NCBI RefSeq assembly: GCF_023100905.1
Contig: NZ_CP064686.1
Coordinates: 1,674,001-1,738,000 of the forward strand
Direction of reading: 5' to 3'
Source: Bradyrhizobium sp. 4
Lineage (GTDB): Bacteria > Pseudomonadota > Alphaproteobacteria > Rhizobiales > Xanthobacteraceae
Length of the DNA stretch: 64,000 nucleotides
Position 1 is the first letter of the stretch. Each line of letters starts with the position of its first letter. This document shows positions 16,314 through 25,668 of this stretch, in pieces. Below the pieces are notes generated by a model. That model searched no databases. It saw nothing but the letters and a program-made list of their open reading frames with translations, and was not told the DNA's origin. Made by a program: the position numbers and the translations under genes.

Positions 16314-17420
16314 ATGCACGGAACCAGAATTTTGGACGAAGCCGACCGCTTGATGACGGTCTGCAATTCCTGCCGTTACTGCGAGGGTCTTTGCGCGGTG
16401 TTTCCCGCGATGGAGATGCGGCGCGCCTTCTCTGATGGCGACCTCAATTATCTCGCCAATCTCTGCCATGGCTGCGGCGCCTGCTACGTCGACTGCCAGT
16501 TCTCGCCGCCGCACGAATTCAACGTCAACGTCCCGCAGACGCTGGCGATCGCGCGCGCAGAATCCTACGCGGCCTATGCCTGGCCGCACGCGCTGTCCGG
16601 TGCCTTCGCGCGTAACGGTCTCGTCATCAGCATCGTCGCCGCGCTCAGCATGGCCGCCTTCATCCTCGGCTTCGCTGCCCTGAACGACCGCAGCGTGCTG
16701 TTTGGCGTGCACATCGGCCCCGGCGCGTTCTACAAGTTGATGCCGCACAACGCGATGGCGGCGTTGTTCAGCGCCGCCTTCCTTTATGCGATCTTCGCGC
16801 TGGTGATGAGCGTGCGTGCCTTCTGGCGAGATATCGGTCCGCCGATCGGCGGCCGTGCGGACGGCCGCTCGATCTTTCAGGCGATACGCGACGCTGGTGA
16901 GCTGCGCTATCTCCACGGTGGCGGCGTCGGCTGCTACAATGAGGATGACAAGCCGACCGACCGGCGCAAGCTGTTCCATCACCTGACCTTCTATGGCTTC
17001 CTGCTCTGCTTGGCCGCGACCTCGGTCGCCACGCTGTATCACTATCTGCTCGGCCGCGAGGCGCCGTATCCGTGGTGGGATCTGCCGGTGGTGCTCGGCA
17101 CGCTCGGTGGCATCGGCCTGATCATCGGGCCGATCGGCCTGTTTGTCGCCAAGATGCGGCGCGATCCGGCGCTGCTCGACGAGCAGCGCTACGGCATGGA
17201 TGTCGGCTTCATCGCCATGCTGTTCCTGACCGGGTTCACCGGCATGCTGCTTCTGCTCTTGCGGGACACCGCCGCCATGGGCCCGCTGCTGGCGCTGCAT
17301 TTGGGCGCAGTTTTCGCGCTTTTCATCACCATGCCCTATGGCAAATTCGTGCACGGCATCTATCGCTTCGCAGCACTGGTGCGTTACGCGCAGGAGCGGC
17401 GCAGTGAAGCCGCCTCCTGA
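16314..17420 (+). CDS. tcuB: Tricarballylate utilization protein TcuB (4Fe-4S membrane electron carrier)
   Basis: Membrane protein that re-oxidises the flavin of TcuA and passes electrons to the quinone pool. The N-terminus carries two ferredoxin-type clusters: C17, C20, C23, C27 (CNSCRYCEGLC) and C51, C54, C57, C61 (CHGCGACYVDC). About six hydrophobic helices follow from residue ~100 on. GVGCYNEDDKPTDRRKLFHHLTFYGF is a TcuB/CitB hallmark region, probably with haem-ligand histidines. 368 residues, full length. It follows the hydrolase by 4 bases. Its 3' end overlaps the convergent hydrolase gene by 37 bases. It is intact even though tcuA is frameshifted. Confidence 0.9.
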   Translation: MHGTRILDEADRLMTVCNSCRYCEGLCAVFPAMEMRRAFSDGDLNYLANLCHGCGACYVDCQFSPPHEFNVNVPQTLAIARAESYAAYAWPHALSGAFARNGLVISIVAALSMAAFILGFAALNDRSVLFGVHIGPGAFYKLMPHNAMAALFSAAFLYAIFALVMSVRAFWRDIGPPIGGRADGRSIFQAIRDAGELRYLHGGGVGCYNEDDKPTDRRKLFHHLTFYGFLLCLAATSVATLYHYLLGREAPYPWWDLPVVLGTLGGIGLIIGPIGLFVAKMRRDPALLDEQRYGMDVGFIAMLFLTGFTGMLLLLLRDTAAMGPLLALHLGAVFALFITMPYGKFVHGIYRFAALVRYAQERRSEAAS

Positions 17421-18097
17421 GATTCAGACGGTCGGAAGCGGCCGTCGCGCAGGAAAGCGATCGTCTGTTCGATCGCGGCGGCGTGACGCGGAAGTCCGGT
17501 ATGGGACGCCTTCACGACGATATGGTCGGCCATGCCGGCAACCATTGTGCTTTGCACCGAGACCCGTCCGTCATTCGGCTTCGGCAGAACGAAAAGACCT
17601 GCGACGGGATCGATGAAGCGGTTTCCCGCGATCACGCCGACGGGATAGTCCACGGGGGGAAGGGCGTCGGGCCGGGGCGTGGACGTGGTGGTGAGCTCGA
17701 GTCCGGCCGGGCCGTAGAATGCGCTATAGAGGCGATATCGGCTGAGGAGATCGGCGACCTCGCTGCCGCCGTTCGGCGTGCCCAGCATCACCACGCCGGC
17801 AAGCCGGTCCGGACGGTATTTTGCGATATAGGCGCGCGTCACCAGACCGCCCATGGAATGTGCGACGAAATACAGCGGCGCATCACGTTCGGCGAAGCGG
17901 GCAACCTCTGGATGGATATCGTCCCTGAACGCGGTGATCGGCTTGCGGCGGCTGGCATAGTCGATGTTGAGCGTTGCGAAGCCGCTTGCCCGGAGCGCCC
18001 GTTCAAGACTTTTCATGGATGCCGAGGTTCGCGCGATGCCGTGAAGCAGAACCACTCCCGGGCATCGCGCGTCACCTGATTGAGGCGCCTCGTGCAT
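17384..18097 (-). CDS. Alpha/beta-hydrolase, lipase-like
   Basis: 237-residue hydrolase with the lipase fold: CPGVVLLHGIARTSASM (oxyanion HG), nucleophile elbow VAHSMGGLV (G/A-H-S-M-G), VVMLGTPNGGS, and a C-terminal histidine in VKASHTGLP. No signal peptide. The frame is open upstream to 18367, but that part reads antisense of aas; the ATG at 18097 lies 5 bases after the aas stop. It is therefore the second gene of an aas operon and may act on a lipid or lysolipid. Related to the YqiA/triacylglycerol-lipase group; the substrate cannot be told. Confidence 0.8.
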   Translation of the reverse strand: MHEAPQSGDARCPGVVLLHGIARTSASMKSLERALRASGFATLNIDYASRRKPITAFRDDIHPEVARFAERDAPLYFVAHSMGGLVTRAYIAKYRPDRLAGVVMLGTPNGGSEVADLLSRYRLYSAFYGPAGLELTTTSTPRPDALPPVDYPVGVIAGNRFIDPVAGLFVLPKPNDGRVSVQSTMVAGMADHIVVKASHTGLPRHAAAIEQTIAFLRDGRFRPSESQEAASLRRSCA

Positions 18098-18102
18098 CTC
18101 GC

Positions 18103-21100
18103 TTATGCCACCTCGCGCTCTGGTCCAGACGCCTGCTCGCGAGCCATCGTCGTTGCGGTGACGTAGTCGGTCTTGCCGGTGCCGAGCAGTGGCACCTTGT
18201 CCACCACCATGATCGCCGCGGGAACGGTCAACTCGGATGCGCCGATGGCCTTGGCTTGCCCCTGCATTGCACTGCGCTCGGCACCCTTTTCCGTCGTCAG
18301 CAGCACGATACGCTCGCCCTTGCGCGGATCCGGGATCGAAACCGCGACCGATGCGGCCTGCGGCCACAGGGTCGTCGCGATGTTCTCGACCGCCGACAGC
18401 GAGACCATTTCGCCGGCGATCTTGGCAAAGCGCTTGGCGCGGCCCTTGATGGTGATGAAGCCGGCAGCGTCGATCGCCACGATGTCGCCGGTGTCGTGCC
18501 AGCCCTCGGCGAGCGGTTCGAGCACGCCGGGACTTTCCGCCCGCAAGTATCCGAGCATCACGTTCGGGCCGCGCACCGACAGGCGGCCGCCTTCCTCGAT
18601 GCCGGGGACCGGGTCGAGGCGGCTTTCCATCAGCGGCGACAGGCGGCCGACCGTTCCGGGGCGATTGGCCATCGGCGTATTCATCGCCAGCACCGGCGCG
18701 GTCTCGGTCACGCCGTAGCCTTCGAGGATGCGGATGCCGTAGCGTTCCATGAACACCTGCCGGGTGCGATCCTTGACCGCCTCGGCGCCGGCGATCACCA
18801 GGCGCAGGGTCCGGAAGTCGTAGGCATGCGCCGAGCGGGCGTAGCCGGTGAGGAACGTGTCGGTGCCGAACAGGATGGTGGCGCCGGTCTGGTAGATCAG
18901 CTCGGGCACGATCCGGTAGTGCAGCGGCGAGGGGTACATGTAGATCGGAATGCCCGCGAGCAGCGGCATCATCATTCCGCCGGTCAGCCCGAACGAGTGG
19001 AACACCGGCAGCACGTTGAACACCTTGTCATTGGCGTTGGCATCGACCCGCGCCAGCGCCTGTGCGGCGTTGGCGAGGATATTGCGGTGAGACAGCACAA
19101 CGCCCTTGGGTGTGCCTTCCGAGCCCGACGTGAACAGCACGACGGCCGGATCGCTCGCCTGGCGGACGACGCGCGGCATAGTACCGGCGAGCAGGCCCGT
19201 GATCTTGTCGGCCGTGCCGATCGAGGCGCGAACATCCTCGAGATAGACGACGCGAACTTCCGCGGAGATCGCGGCCATCAGCTTGTCGAGCTTGCCCTTC
19301 TCGATGAAGGCCTTGGACGTCAGCACGGTCTTGACCTGTGCGGCCTTCATGGCCGCGAGGACGTTGACCGGGCCGGCCGAGAAGTTAAGCATCGCCGGCA
19401 CCCGGCCGATATTTTGCAGCGCCATGAAAACGACGGCGACGCCTGCGGAGTTCGGCAGCAGCACGCCGACATTCTCACCAATGACGGTGCCGTTCTCCAG
19501 CTTCCGGCTCAAGACCTGCGCGCCCAGGATCAGCTTGCGATAGGTCAGCTTGGTGCCGAGCGCGTCCTCGATGATGACCTTGCCGGTGTCGCGATCGCGG
19601 TAAGCGTGTCCGAGCGCCTCGAACAGGGTGTGATCGAGCATGGCGTTTTTCACCATGGCGTCGATCATCACGTCCTGAAGTGCTGCGCCAGCGGCGTTGC
19701 GGCGCGTCTTGCCCTTGAGCGATGGATCGACCGGAAGCTTGACCGGCGGCAGGATGGTGACGGTCACCCGCGGAAACCACGAGCGCTTGATCTGGCTGCC
19801 GTTGAGATAGCTGAGATGCGAGCGCTGGGCGCCTTCGATGCGGACCGGGACGACGACTGCGTCGGCCTTGTCCGCAATCATCGCGGTGCCGTCATAGACC
19901 TTCATGAGCGAGCCGGAGACGGTAATGCGTCCCTCCGGAAAGATCACCACCGGCTCTCCGGCGGCGACGAGCTTGATGAGGTCGCGCGCGGCCAGCGGCT
20001 TGCTGGGGTCCATGGTGTAGTGCTTGACTACCCGCAGGAACGGCTTGGCCCACCAGGCCTTGGCGATGCCGGTATCGACCGCGAAGCTCGCGTCGATCGG
20101 CAGCACGGCGTGCAGCAGCGGCCCGTCGATCAGGCTGACATGGTTGGGCGCGATCAGCATGCGCGTGCCAGCAGGCGGCAGGTTCTCCAGCCCGCGGACC
20201 TCGGTGCGGAACAGCGCGCGGAACAGCAGCCCGCCGAAGTCACGCACGCCTTCCTTGCCCCACTTCGTCAGCACGAACCAGACCGCGCCGAAGCTGGCGA
20301 CGCCGAGGCCGAAGAAGATCCAGCCGATGTGCAATCCGCCGGCCTGCAGCAGCGCGACGAACAGCGAGCCGGCCACCATGAAGGCGGCCTGTAGCACGTT
20401 GCCGGCGGCGATGATGCGGGCGCGCTCGGAGGGGGCGGACCAGGCCTGGACGGCGGCGAAGGACGGAACGACGAACAGGCCGCCGCCGAATGCGAAGGCA
20501 ACGAAATCGAGCAGCATGCGCAGGCCCGCGAACGAGGTCGCGAAGTCGCCCGCGGTGATGTCCTGCCCCTTGGTGGTCACGCCGATCGCCCAAGCGAGGT
20601 CGATGCCGGCAAACCCCATCATGATGGCGCCGATCGGCACCAGCGCGAGGTTCGGGCGAACGTGGCTCAGATTCGCGGCAAACAGCGAGCCGATGGCAAT
20701 GCCGGTTGCGAAGATCGCGAGACACAACGTCACCACGCCCTCGGTGCCACCGATGACTTCCTTGACCAGTGCCGGCAGCAGTGAGAGCACGATGGCGCCC
20801 ACCAGCCAGAACCAGGAGACGATCACGGTGCCGTCCCACAGCCGGTGATCGGCGTGCAGCGTCTTCAACAGGCCGAGCGTCGAGGTCCAGGGATTGGCGT
20901 TGACCGGCAGATCGGGTGCAGACGGCGTCGTCGCGGGAATGCGGGAGGCGAAGGCCCAGGACAGCAGGGCCAGCACGACCACGGCCGATGCGACCCAGCC
21001 CATATGCGCGGAGCCGGCCACGAACTGGCCGCCGGCAACGGTGCCGAGCAGGATGGCCATGAAGGTCGCGCCTTCGACCAGCGCGTTGCCGGTCGCGAGC

Positions 21101-21507
21101 TCGCCGAGCTCGAGCTGGTCCGGCAGCATCGCGTATTTCACGGGACCGAACAGCGCGGCGATGACGCCGAACAGTGCGAGTGCTGCGAACAGCAGCGGCA
21201 CCGAGTGCAGGAAGAAGCCGGCCGCGGCAAAGCCCGCGGCAAAGATCTCGGCGAACTTGAGTCGCCTTGCGACGACGGATTTGACGTATTTGTCGGCGAG
21301 CTGGCCGCCGAGCCCGGACAGAATGAAATAGGGGAAGATGAAGACGGCGCCTGCGACCGTCACCAGCGCATCGCCGTGGCCCGTCGCGGCACTGTAAAGC
21401 AGGATGATGACGAGTGCGTTCTTGAGCACGTTGTCGTTCAGCGCCGAGAAGAATTGCGCCCAGAACAGCGGCGCGAAGCGGCGTGACGACATCAAATCCC
21501 TGATCAT
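18103..21507 (-). CDS. aas: LplT-PlsC-acyl-ACP synthetase fusion (lysophospholipid recycling)
   Basis: 1134-residue membrane protein with three parts in order. Residues ~1-415 are an MFS/LplT-like lysophospholipid flippase (FFSALNDNVLKNALV; repeated hydrophobic helices). Residues ~430-640 are a PlsC acyltransferase (APNHVSLIDGPLL, the H-x4-D motif; FPEGRITVSG). Residues ~650-1130 are an AMP-forming acyl-ACP/CoA synthetase (VVLFTSGSEGTPKGVVLSH, GYGVTETAPVLAMN, WHDTGDIVAID). In E. coli, LplT and the two-domain Aas are separate neighbouring genes that import and re-acylate lysophosphatidylethanolamine; here all three are one chain, a known arrangement in many Proteobacteria. Probably controlled by the TetR protein encoded divergently. 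Confidence 0.93.
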   Translation of the reverse strand: MIRDLMSSRRFAPLFWAQFFSALNDNVLKNALVIILLYSAATGHGDALVTVAGAVFIFPYFILSGLGGQLADKYVKSVVARRLKFAEIFAAGFAAAGFFLHSVPLLFAALALFGVIAALFGPVKYAMLPDQLELGELATGNALVEGATFMAILLGTVAGGQFVAGSAHMGWVASAVVVLALLSWAFASRIPATTPSAPDLPVNANPWTSTLGLLKTLHADHRLWDGTVIVSWFWLVGAIVLSLLPALVKEVIGGTEGVVTLCLAIFATGIAIGSLFAANLSHVRPNLALVPIGAIMMGFAGIDLAWAIGVTTKGQDITAGDFATSFAGLRMLLDFVAFAFGGGLFVVPSFAAVQAWSAPSERARIIAAGNVLQAAFMVAGSLFVALLQAGGLHIGWIFFGLGVASFGAVWFVLTKWGKEGVRDFGGLLFRALFRTEVRGLENLPPAGTRMLIAPNHVSLIDGPLLHAVLPIDASFAVDTGIAKAWWAKPFLRVVKHYTMDPSKPLAARDLIKLVAAGEPVVIFPEGRITVSGSLMKVYDGTAMIADKADAVVVPVRIEGAQRSHLSYLNGSQIKRSWFPRVTVTILPPVKLPVDPSLKGKTRRNAAGAALQDVMIDAMVKNAMLDHTLFEALGHAYRDRDTGKVIIEDALGTKLTYRKLILGAQVLSRKLENGTVIGENVGVLLPNSAGVAVVFMALQNIGRVPAMLNFSAGPVNVLAAMKAAQVKTVLTSKAFIEKGKLDKLMAAISAEVRVVYLEDVRASIGTADKITGLLAGTMPRVVRQASDPAVVLFTSGSEGTPKGVVLSHRNILANAAQALARVDANANDKVFNVLPVFHSFGLTGGMMMPLLAGIPIYMYPSPLHYRIVPELIYQTGATILFGTDTFLTGYARSAHAYDFRTLRLVIAGAEAVKDRTRQVFMERYGIRILEGYGVTETAPVLAMNTPMANRPGTVGRLSPLMESRLDPVPGIEEGGRLSVRGPNVMLGYLRAESPGVLEPLAEGWHDTGDIVAIDAAGFITIKGRAKRFAKIAGEMVSLSAVENIATTLWPQAASVAVSIPDPRKGERIVLLTTEKGAERSAMQGQAKAIGASELTVPAAIMVVDKVPLLGTGKTDYVTATTMAREQASGPEREVA

Positions 21508-21858
21508 GACTAGTCCTGTTTTGGAAAGGCTGCCTGAAGTTTCATTGTCGGATGGACTTTGGGTCCAGAGGATATGCGACGGGCTATTGTGGGTTGACGA
21601 CAGTCGCCCCGGCCTGCTCTGCGCGCTTACCTTCCGATCCTGTTGGTCTCCGCGTGGCGTGGTTTGGTTCGCAATGGTTCGGTTGCGGCCTTATCCAGAC
21701 AGGCTGCGCCTGCCAGGATATTGCTCAGGGCGCTGAGGGAAACCTGAACCGCATCGTCGAAGGCCGCGGCATCGGCTCGAATGTCGGGACATGGTAAGTC
21801 CTTCCTTGCGGTTTGATATTGCATTCGGGGCGCCCCGAACTTGCCGGCTGCGCTCGCC
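21508..21858. other. Intergenic region upstream of aas
   Basis: No gene can be supported. A 65-codon minus-strand frame (start 21824, stop 21627) exists but lacks a good ribosome site or a recognisable domain. The aas promoter or leader must be in this region or further upstream near the TetR operators at 22147-22191. Confidence 0.4.
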
Positions 21859-22125
21859 TCAGGTGAGGTGGGCGAGGCGGCGAAAGGGCGAGAGGCGGCC
21901 GAGCAGGCTAATGCGGCGGCCCTCATGACGGGCACGGCCGCGGTTGGCCCGCCACATCCGGAAGGTCGCGCGGCGCTCAGTCAGGACACCGGCGATGTCG
22001 CAGGCATTTGCGATACGATCGATCGGCCCCGTCGCGAACCGCAGGAGGGCGCGGCCAAATTCGGTCACGAGAGCTGTGGCGTCATCGACGAAGGTGGAAG
22101 CGATATCAACAGCGAGGGTTTGCAT
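21859..22125 (-). CDS. Hypothetical small protein divergent from the TetR gene
   Basis: An 88-codon frame beginning MQTLAVDIASTFVDDATALV, with an amphipathic N-terminal helix and an Arg-rich C-terminal half. No known domain recognised. It starts 22 bases from the first TetR operator and reads towards aas, so if real it would be the first gene of a TetR-controlled unit. The ribosome site is weak, and the Arg-rich tail could be a by-product of GC-rich DNA. Confidence 0.35.
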   Translation of the reverse strand: MQTLAVDIASTFVDDATALVTEFGRALLRFATGPIDRIANACDIAGVLTERRATFRMWRANRGRARHEGRRISLLGRLSPFRRLAHLT

Positions 22126-22146
22126 TTTGCAGGTCTACGGGTTAAC

Positions 22147-22191
22147 TTGAACATTGTTCAAATGAGTATCCTGAAAATGAACAATGTTCAA
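22147..22191. promoter_or_regulatory. Two inverted TetR operators at the regulator start
   Basis: Site 1 at 22147-22161 is ttgaacattgttcaa (arms TTGAAC/GTTCAA). Site 2 at 22177-22191 is atgaacaatgttcaa, which is site 1 in reverse orientation with one base changed. They are 30 bases apart start to start, close to three helical turns. Site 1 ends directly before the ATG at 22162 and site 2 contains the ATG at 22177, so bound protein would block its own gene and the divergent direction. TetR-family regulators often autoregulate from such sites. Confidence 0.8.
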
Positions 22192-22797
22192 GATGAATCG
22201 TTGCGAGATCGAAAAAAATCTCGCCGGCGGCAGCAGATCGTGGAGATCGCTCGCGGCATTATTGCAGCTAAGGGATTGAAATCGTTGAAAGTCCGGGACA
22301 TCGCGGACGCCGCCGGCTGCTCGGTTGGCAGCGTCTATAACGAGTTCGGCGACTTCGACGGGGTGATCCTGACCGTGAATCGGGAGACCGTTAAGGCGCT
22401 GACGTTGCGGTTGGGCCAGGTTCCGGCCGAGGATCCCGTTCGCCAGCTCTACGGGCTGGCCGCGACCTACCTCGAATTCTTCGCGACGAACGCCAATCTG
22501 CTGCGCTCGCTGTTCGAGCATCGGATGGAGGACGACCGCCCTTACCCCGATGACATCCTTCAGATGGTGATGGACGCCTTCGCGCTGATGCATGCGCCCC
22601 TGGTGCGGCTGCTTCCGAATGCAGACGACGTGCAGATCGCGCTGCTGTCACGCACCCTGTTTTCCGCCGTGCACGGGATCATCTCGCTCGGCCTCGAAGA
22701 GCGTATGGTGGCCGTACCGCCGCAAATGCTGCGCCAGCAGGTCGAACAATTTCTGGATGCGCATCTCGCGGGGCTCGGGATTCTGCCCATACGATAA
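22162..22797 (+). CDS. TetR/AcrR-family transcriptional regulator
   Basis: 211-residue repressor. The N-terminal HTH spans residues ~18-65: RQQIVEIARGIIAAKGL, then VRDIADAAGCSVGSVYNEFGDFDGVI, the standard TetR recognition helix with the Y-x-x-F/FGD turn. The C-terminal part is a ligand-binding helical domain with ATYLEFFATNANLLRSLFEH. Two in-frame ATGs (22162, 22177) are possible starts, neither with a strong SD; both lie in or beside the operators. The divergent aas gene makes fatty acids, acyl-CoA or lysolipid a likely signal, by inference. The frame upstream to 21841 is not supported. Confidence 0.88.
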   Translation: MSILKMNNVQDESLRDRKKSRRRQQIVEIARGIIAAKGLKSLKVRDIADAAGCSVGSVYNEFGDFDGVILTVNRETVKALTLRLGQVPAEDPVRQLYGLAATYLEFFATNANLLRSLFEHRMEDDRPYPDDILQMVMDAFALMHAPLVRLLPNADDVQIALLSRTLFSAVHGIISLGLEERMVAVPPQMLRQQVEQFLDAHLAGLGILPIR

Positions 22798-22811
22798 AGT
22801 GCTGAGCGCTG

Positions 22812-24167
22812 CTATGCGCTGGCGGACTTGCGTTGCCGAGAGGTGACGACGATGACGTCCGTCGTCCCGTTGTCGACCTGAACACGGTTGCGTCCGTTCT
22901 CCTTGGCGCGATAGCAGGCGGCATCCGCGCGCCGCATCGCGTCCTCGAGCGTGGTGTTGCCGTCGCTGATGCAGGTAACGCCGATGCTGGCCGTCACTGC
23001 AAAGCAATGATCGTCCCAGGCGAAGACGGATAGCTCGAGCGCCCGGCGCAGCCGTTCGGCGATATCGACGGCGTCGTACGGCGTGCATTGCGGAAGGATT
23101 AGGCCGAATTCGTCACCGCCGAGCCGGGCCACCAGGTCATGCGGCCGCCGCTCCTGCTGCAGGAGGCGCGAAATCTGGCGGAGCAGGCGGTCGCCGGCGA
23201 GGTGACCGCAGCTGTCGTTGACGTCCTTGAACTGATCGAGATCGAGCAGGATCAGGCCCAGCGAACCCGCCGCGGTGCCGTCCAACTCGCTTTGCAGGCG
23301 GGCCTCGAACGCGCGGCGGTTGGACAAGCCGGTCAGCCAGTCGTGCGACGCCTGCCAGGCCAGGCGCTCCTTCTCGGCATGCAAGGCATCCTCGAACGCC
23401 TGTCGTTGCAGCACAAATCGCCGCGTGTGCCAGATCAGGAGCAGGATCAGCGTCATGGCTGTGACGATATTGACGCCAGTCAGCGTCATCTTGATGGCGC
23501 GCGAGCCTTCGCCGAGAACGGTGGAGAACCGCTTGGCGTGCACCGTGAACTGGGTGTTGAGCTCCGACAGCCGCGACGACAATAATTGCAGGCGCTTGCT
23601 GTCCTGGACGAGCCCGTTCTTCAGCTCTGACCGGATGACCTCGCCGAAAACGCTGAGCTCCAGCAGCATGGGGTCTGTGGCAGCCCACTCGCGGATCGCT
23701 TCCTTGAGAAAGCTGACCTGTTTGAAGTAGCGAAACAGCCAGATCAGTCCCGGCACGTCATCGGGATGGTTGCCGCCTTGCAGGAAGCCGATGCGGGCGG
23801 CCTCGACGTCGACCGGATCGCGCTCGAGCGCCCAGCGCGCGAACTCGTCGCCGATGGGAACGGCCAGCGAGGTCTGATATTGCGCAAACTGGCTGGCGTC
23901 GCCCGAATGCAGATAGAGATTGAGAAAATAGACGGCGTTCTTCTGCGAGCGGGACCATAGCGCTTCGCCCGCGACATAGGCGCGAACCGAGGACATCACC
24001 TCCAGGCTGAATCCGGCGATCGCCGCCTGCAGCAGGACGACCGTGACGAAAGGCGAGACGAGCTTGATGACGTGAAGGAAATTGCGTCCCTTCGTTGATG
24101 GCGCTGTTCTGCGAAACACTTTGCGTTCCCCAAGTCGCTCAACGACCCAGCGGAGCGACCCGCTCAT
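22812..24167 (-). CDS. Membrane-bound diguanylate cyclase (GGDEF)
   Basis: Makes cyclic di-GMP from two GTP. 451 residues: TM1 at ~35-55, a ~190-residue periplasmic sensor region without a recognised domain, TM2 at ~240-260 (NIVTAMTLILLLIW), then the GGDEF domain with DWLTGLSNRRAFE, LDLDQFKDVND, intact active site RLGGDEFGLI, and an RxxD inhibitory site (RPHD) five residues before GGDEF. So it should be active and product-inhibited. The ATG at 24167 places TM1 correctly; the longer frame to 24791 is antisense of pncB. It converges with the TetR gene (14-base gap). The signal sensed is unknown. Confidence 0.9.
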   Translation of the reverse strand: MSGSLRWVVERLGERKVFRRTAPSTKGRNFLHVIKLVSPFVTVVLLQAAIAGFSLEVMSSVRAYVAGEALWSRSQKNAVYFLNLYLHSGDASQFAQYQTSLAVPIGDEFARWALERDPVDVEAARIGFLQGGNHPDDVPGLIWLFRYFKQVSFLKEAIREWAATDPMLLELSVFGEVIRSELKNGLVQDSKRLQLLSSRLSELNTQFTVHAKRFSTVLGEGSRAIKMTLTGVNIVTAMTLILLLIWHTRRFVLQRQAFEDALHAEKERLAWQASHDWLTGLSNRRAFEARLQSELDGTAAGSLGLILLDLDQFKDVNDSCGHLAGDRLLRQISRLLQQERRPHDLVARLGGDEFGLILPQCTPYDAVDIAERLRRALELSVFAWDDHCFAVTASIGVTCISDGNTTLEDAMRRADAACYRAKENGRNRVQVDNGTTDVIVVTSRQRKSASA

Positions 24168-24363
24168 AACGCGGATTACGCGCCAAAGGTGCTTAACTCG
24201 ACTTGAAAATGCCAGGAGACCGCGTCGCAAGGTGAAGGCGTTGTGAAGTGGATGCTTACAGATCGTCGCAAATGCCGCCGAACCGGAACTGACGCGGCAT
24301 CGCGAGCCGATGTCGCGCATTCGCCCCAAGTGGTTTACCTGATGGAGAGAGAATGCTCTGCCG

Positions 24364-25668
24364 CTAGACCAGCACCGGTTTGCGCACGCGGCCGGCGTCG
24401 CCGAAGACGCGCAAATAGCGCTCGATCTCCGAGGGCAGGCCGGTCGCCTTCTCGGGATTGTCGGAGAGCTTGACGGCCGGATGTCCGTCGACCGAAGACA
24501 CCTTGCAGACCAGCGAGATTGGATCGAGGTTGAACGAGCCGTCCGGCGTGCAGCCGACGAAATCATTGGTGAGATTGGTGCCCCAGCCGAAGGAGAGCCG
24601 CACCCGGCCGGTGAAGTGGTGGTAGGTCTCCTCGATCGAGCCCACGTCCATCGCGTCGGAGAACACCAGCAGCTTGTCCCTGGGATTGCGGCCCTTCTGC
24701 TCCCACCATTTGATGATCTCCTCACCGGCCTGGATCGGCGGCGCGCTGTCGGGACGGAAGCCGGTCCAGTCGGCGACCCATTCCGGCGCATCGCGCAGAA
24801 AAGCCTTGGTGCCGAAAGCGTCGGGCAGCGCGATCAGGAGGTTGCCGCCATAGGTCTGGCGCCACTGGTCGAGGATGCGATAGGGCGCCCAGCGCAACTC
24901 CTCGTCGTCCTTGGCCAGCGCCGCCGCGACCATCGGCAGTTCATGGGCGTTGGTGCCGATGGCTTCGAGATCATTGTCCATCGCGAGCAGCACGTTGGAA
25001 GTGCCGATGAAGGACGGGCCCAGGCCTTCCTTCACGGCCTCCACGCACCAGCGCTGCCAGAGGAAGCCATGGCGGCGACGGGTGCCGAAATCGGAGAGCC
25101 GCAAGCCATCCAGCTTGCGCAGGCGTTCCACCTTGGTCCACAGCTTGGCCTTGGCCCGGGCATAGAGCACGTCGAGCTCGAAGCGGCCGCGGCCCTTCAT
25201 CGCTGCCCGCGAGCGCAATTCGTTGAGGATGGCGAGCGCAGGAATCTCCCACATCGTGGTATGGCTCCACGGCCCGTGGAAGTGCAGCTCGTACTGGCCT
25301 TCGACCTTGCGCAGCTCGTATTCGGGCAGCCGGAATTCGGCGAGCCAGCGGATGAAGTCCGCCGAGAACATGTGTGTCTTGCCGTAGAAAGTATTACCGG
25401 CAAGCCAGATCAGCTCTTTTTTGGTGAAGCGGATGGTGCGGGCGTGGTCGAGCTGGGCGCGCAGTTCGCCCTCGTCGATGATTTCGGCGAGCCGGACATG
25501 GCGCGATCGGTTGATGACCGAGAATGTCACCTGCTGATTCGGGTAGGATTCCCGAATCATTTGCAACATCAATAGCTTGTAGAAGTCGGTATCAAGCAGG
25601 CTGCGGATGATGGGATCCAGCCGCCAGCTGTGATTGTAGGTCCGGCTCGCAATGTCGGTCACTGTCAT
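24364..25668 (-). CDS. pncB: Nicotinate phosphoribosyltransferase
   Basis: First step of the Preiss-Handler NAD salvage route: nicotinate + PRPP + ATP to nicotinate mononucleotide. 434 residues with the NAPRTase type-II PRTase fold: LLDTDFYKLLMLQMI at the N-terminus, FSVINRSRHVRLAE, DFGTRRRHGFLWQRWCVEA, GTSNVLLAMDNDLEAIGTNAHE, LLVFSDAMDVGSIEET and FGWGTNLTNDF. The ATG at 25668 (MTVTDIAS) is preferred over the upstream open frame. Monocistronic; 196 non-coding bases separate it from the diguanylate cyclase gene downstream. Confidence 0.96.
   Translation of the reverse strand: MTVTDIASRTYNHSWRLDPIIRSLLDTDFYKLLMLQMIRESYPNQQVTFSVINRSRHVRLAEIIDEGELRAQLDHARTIRFTKKELIWLAGNTFYGKTHMFSADFIRWLAEFRLPEYELRKVEGQYELHFHGPWSHTTMWEIPALAILNELRSRAAMKGRGRFELDVLYARAKAKLWTKVERLRKLDGLRLSDFGTRRRHGFLWQRWCVEAVKEGLGPSFIGTSNVLLAMDNDLEAIGTNAHELPMVAAALAKDDEELRWAPYRILDQWRQTYGGNLLIALPDAFGTKAFLRDAPEWVADWTGFRPDSAPPIQAGEEIIKWWEQKGRNPRDKLLVFSDAMDVGSIEETYHHFTGRVRLSFGWGTNLTNDFVGCTPDGSFNLDPISLVCKVSSVDGHPAVKLSDNPEKATGLPSEIERYLRVFGDAGRVRKPVLV

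Noticed and set aside
17974..20394. 806-codon plus-strand frame
   Set aside because: Antisense of aas, with His/Arg/Asp-rich composition and no domain.
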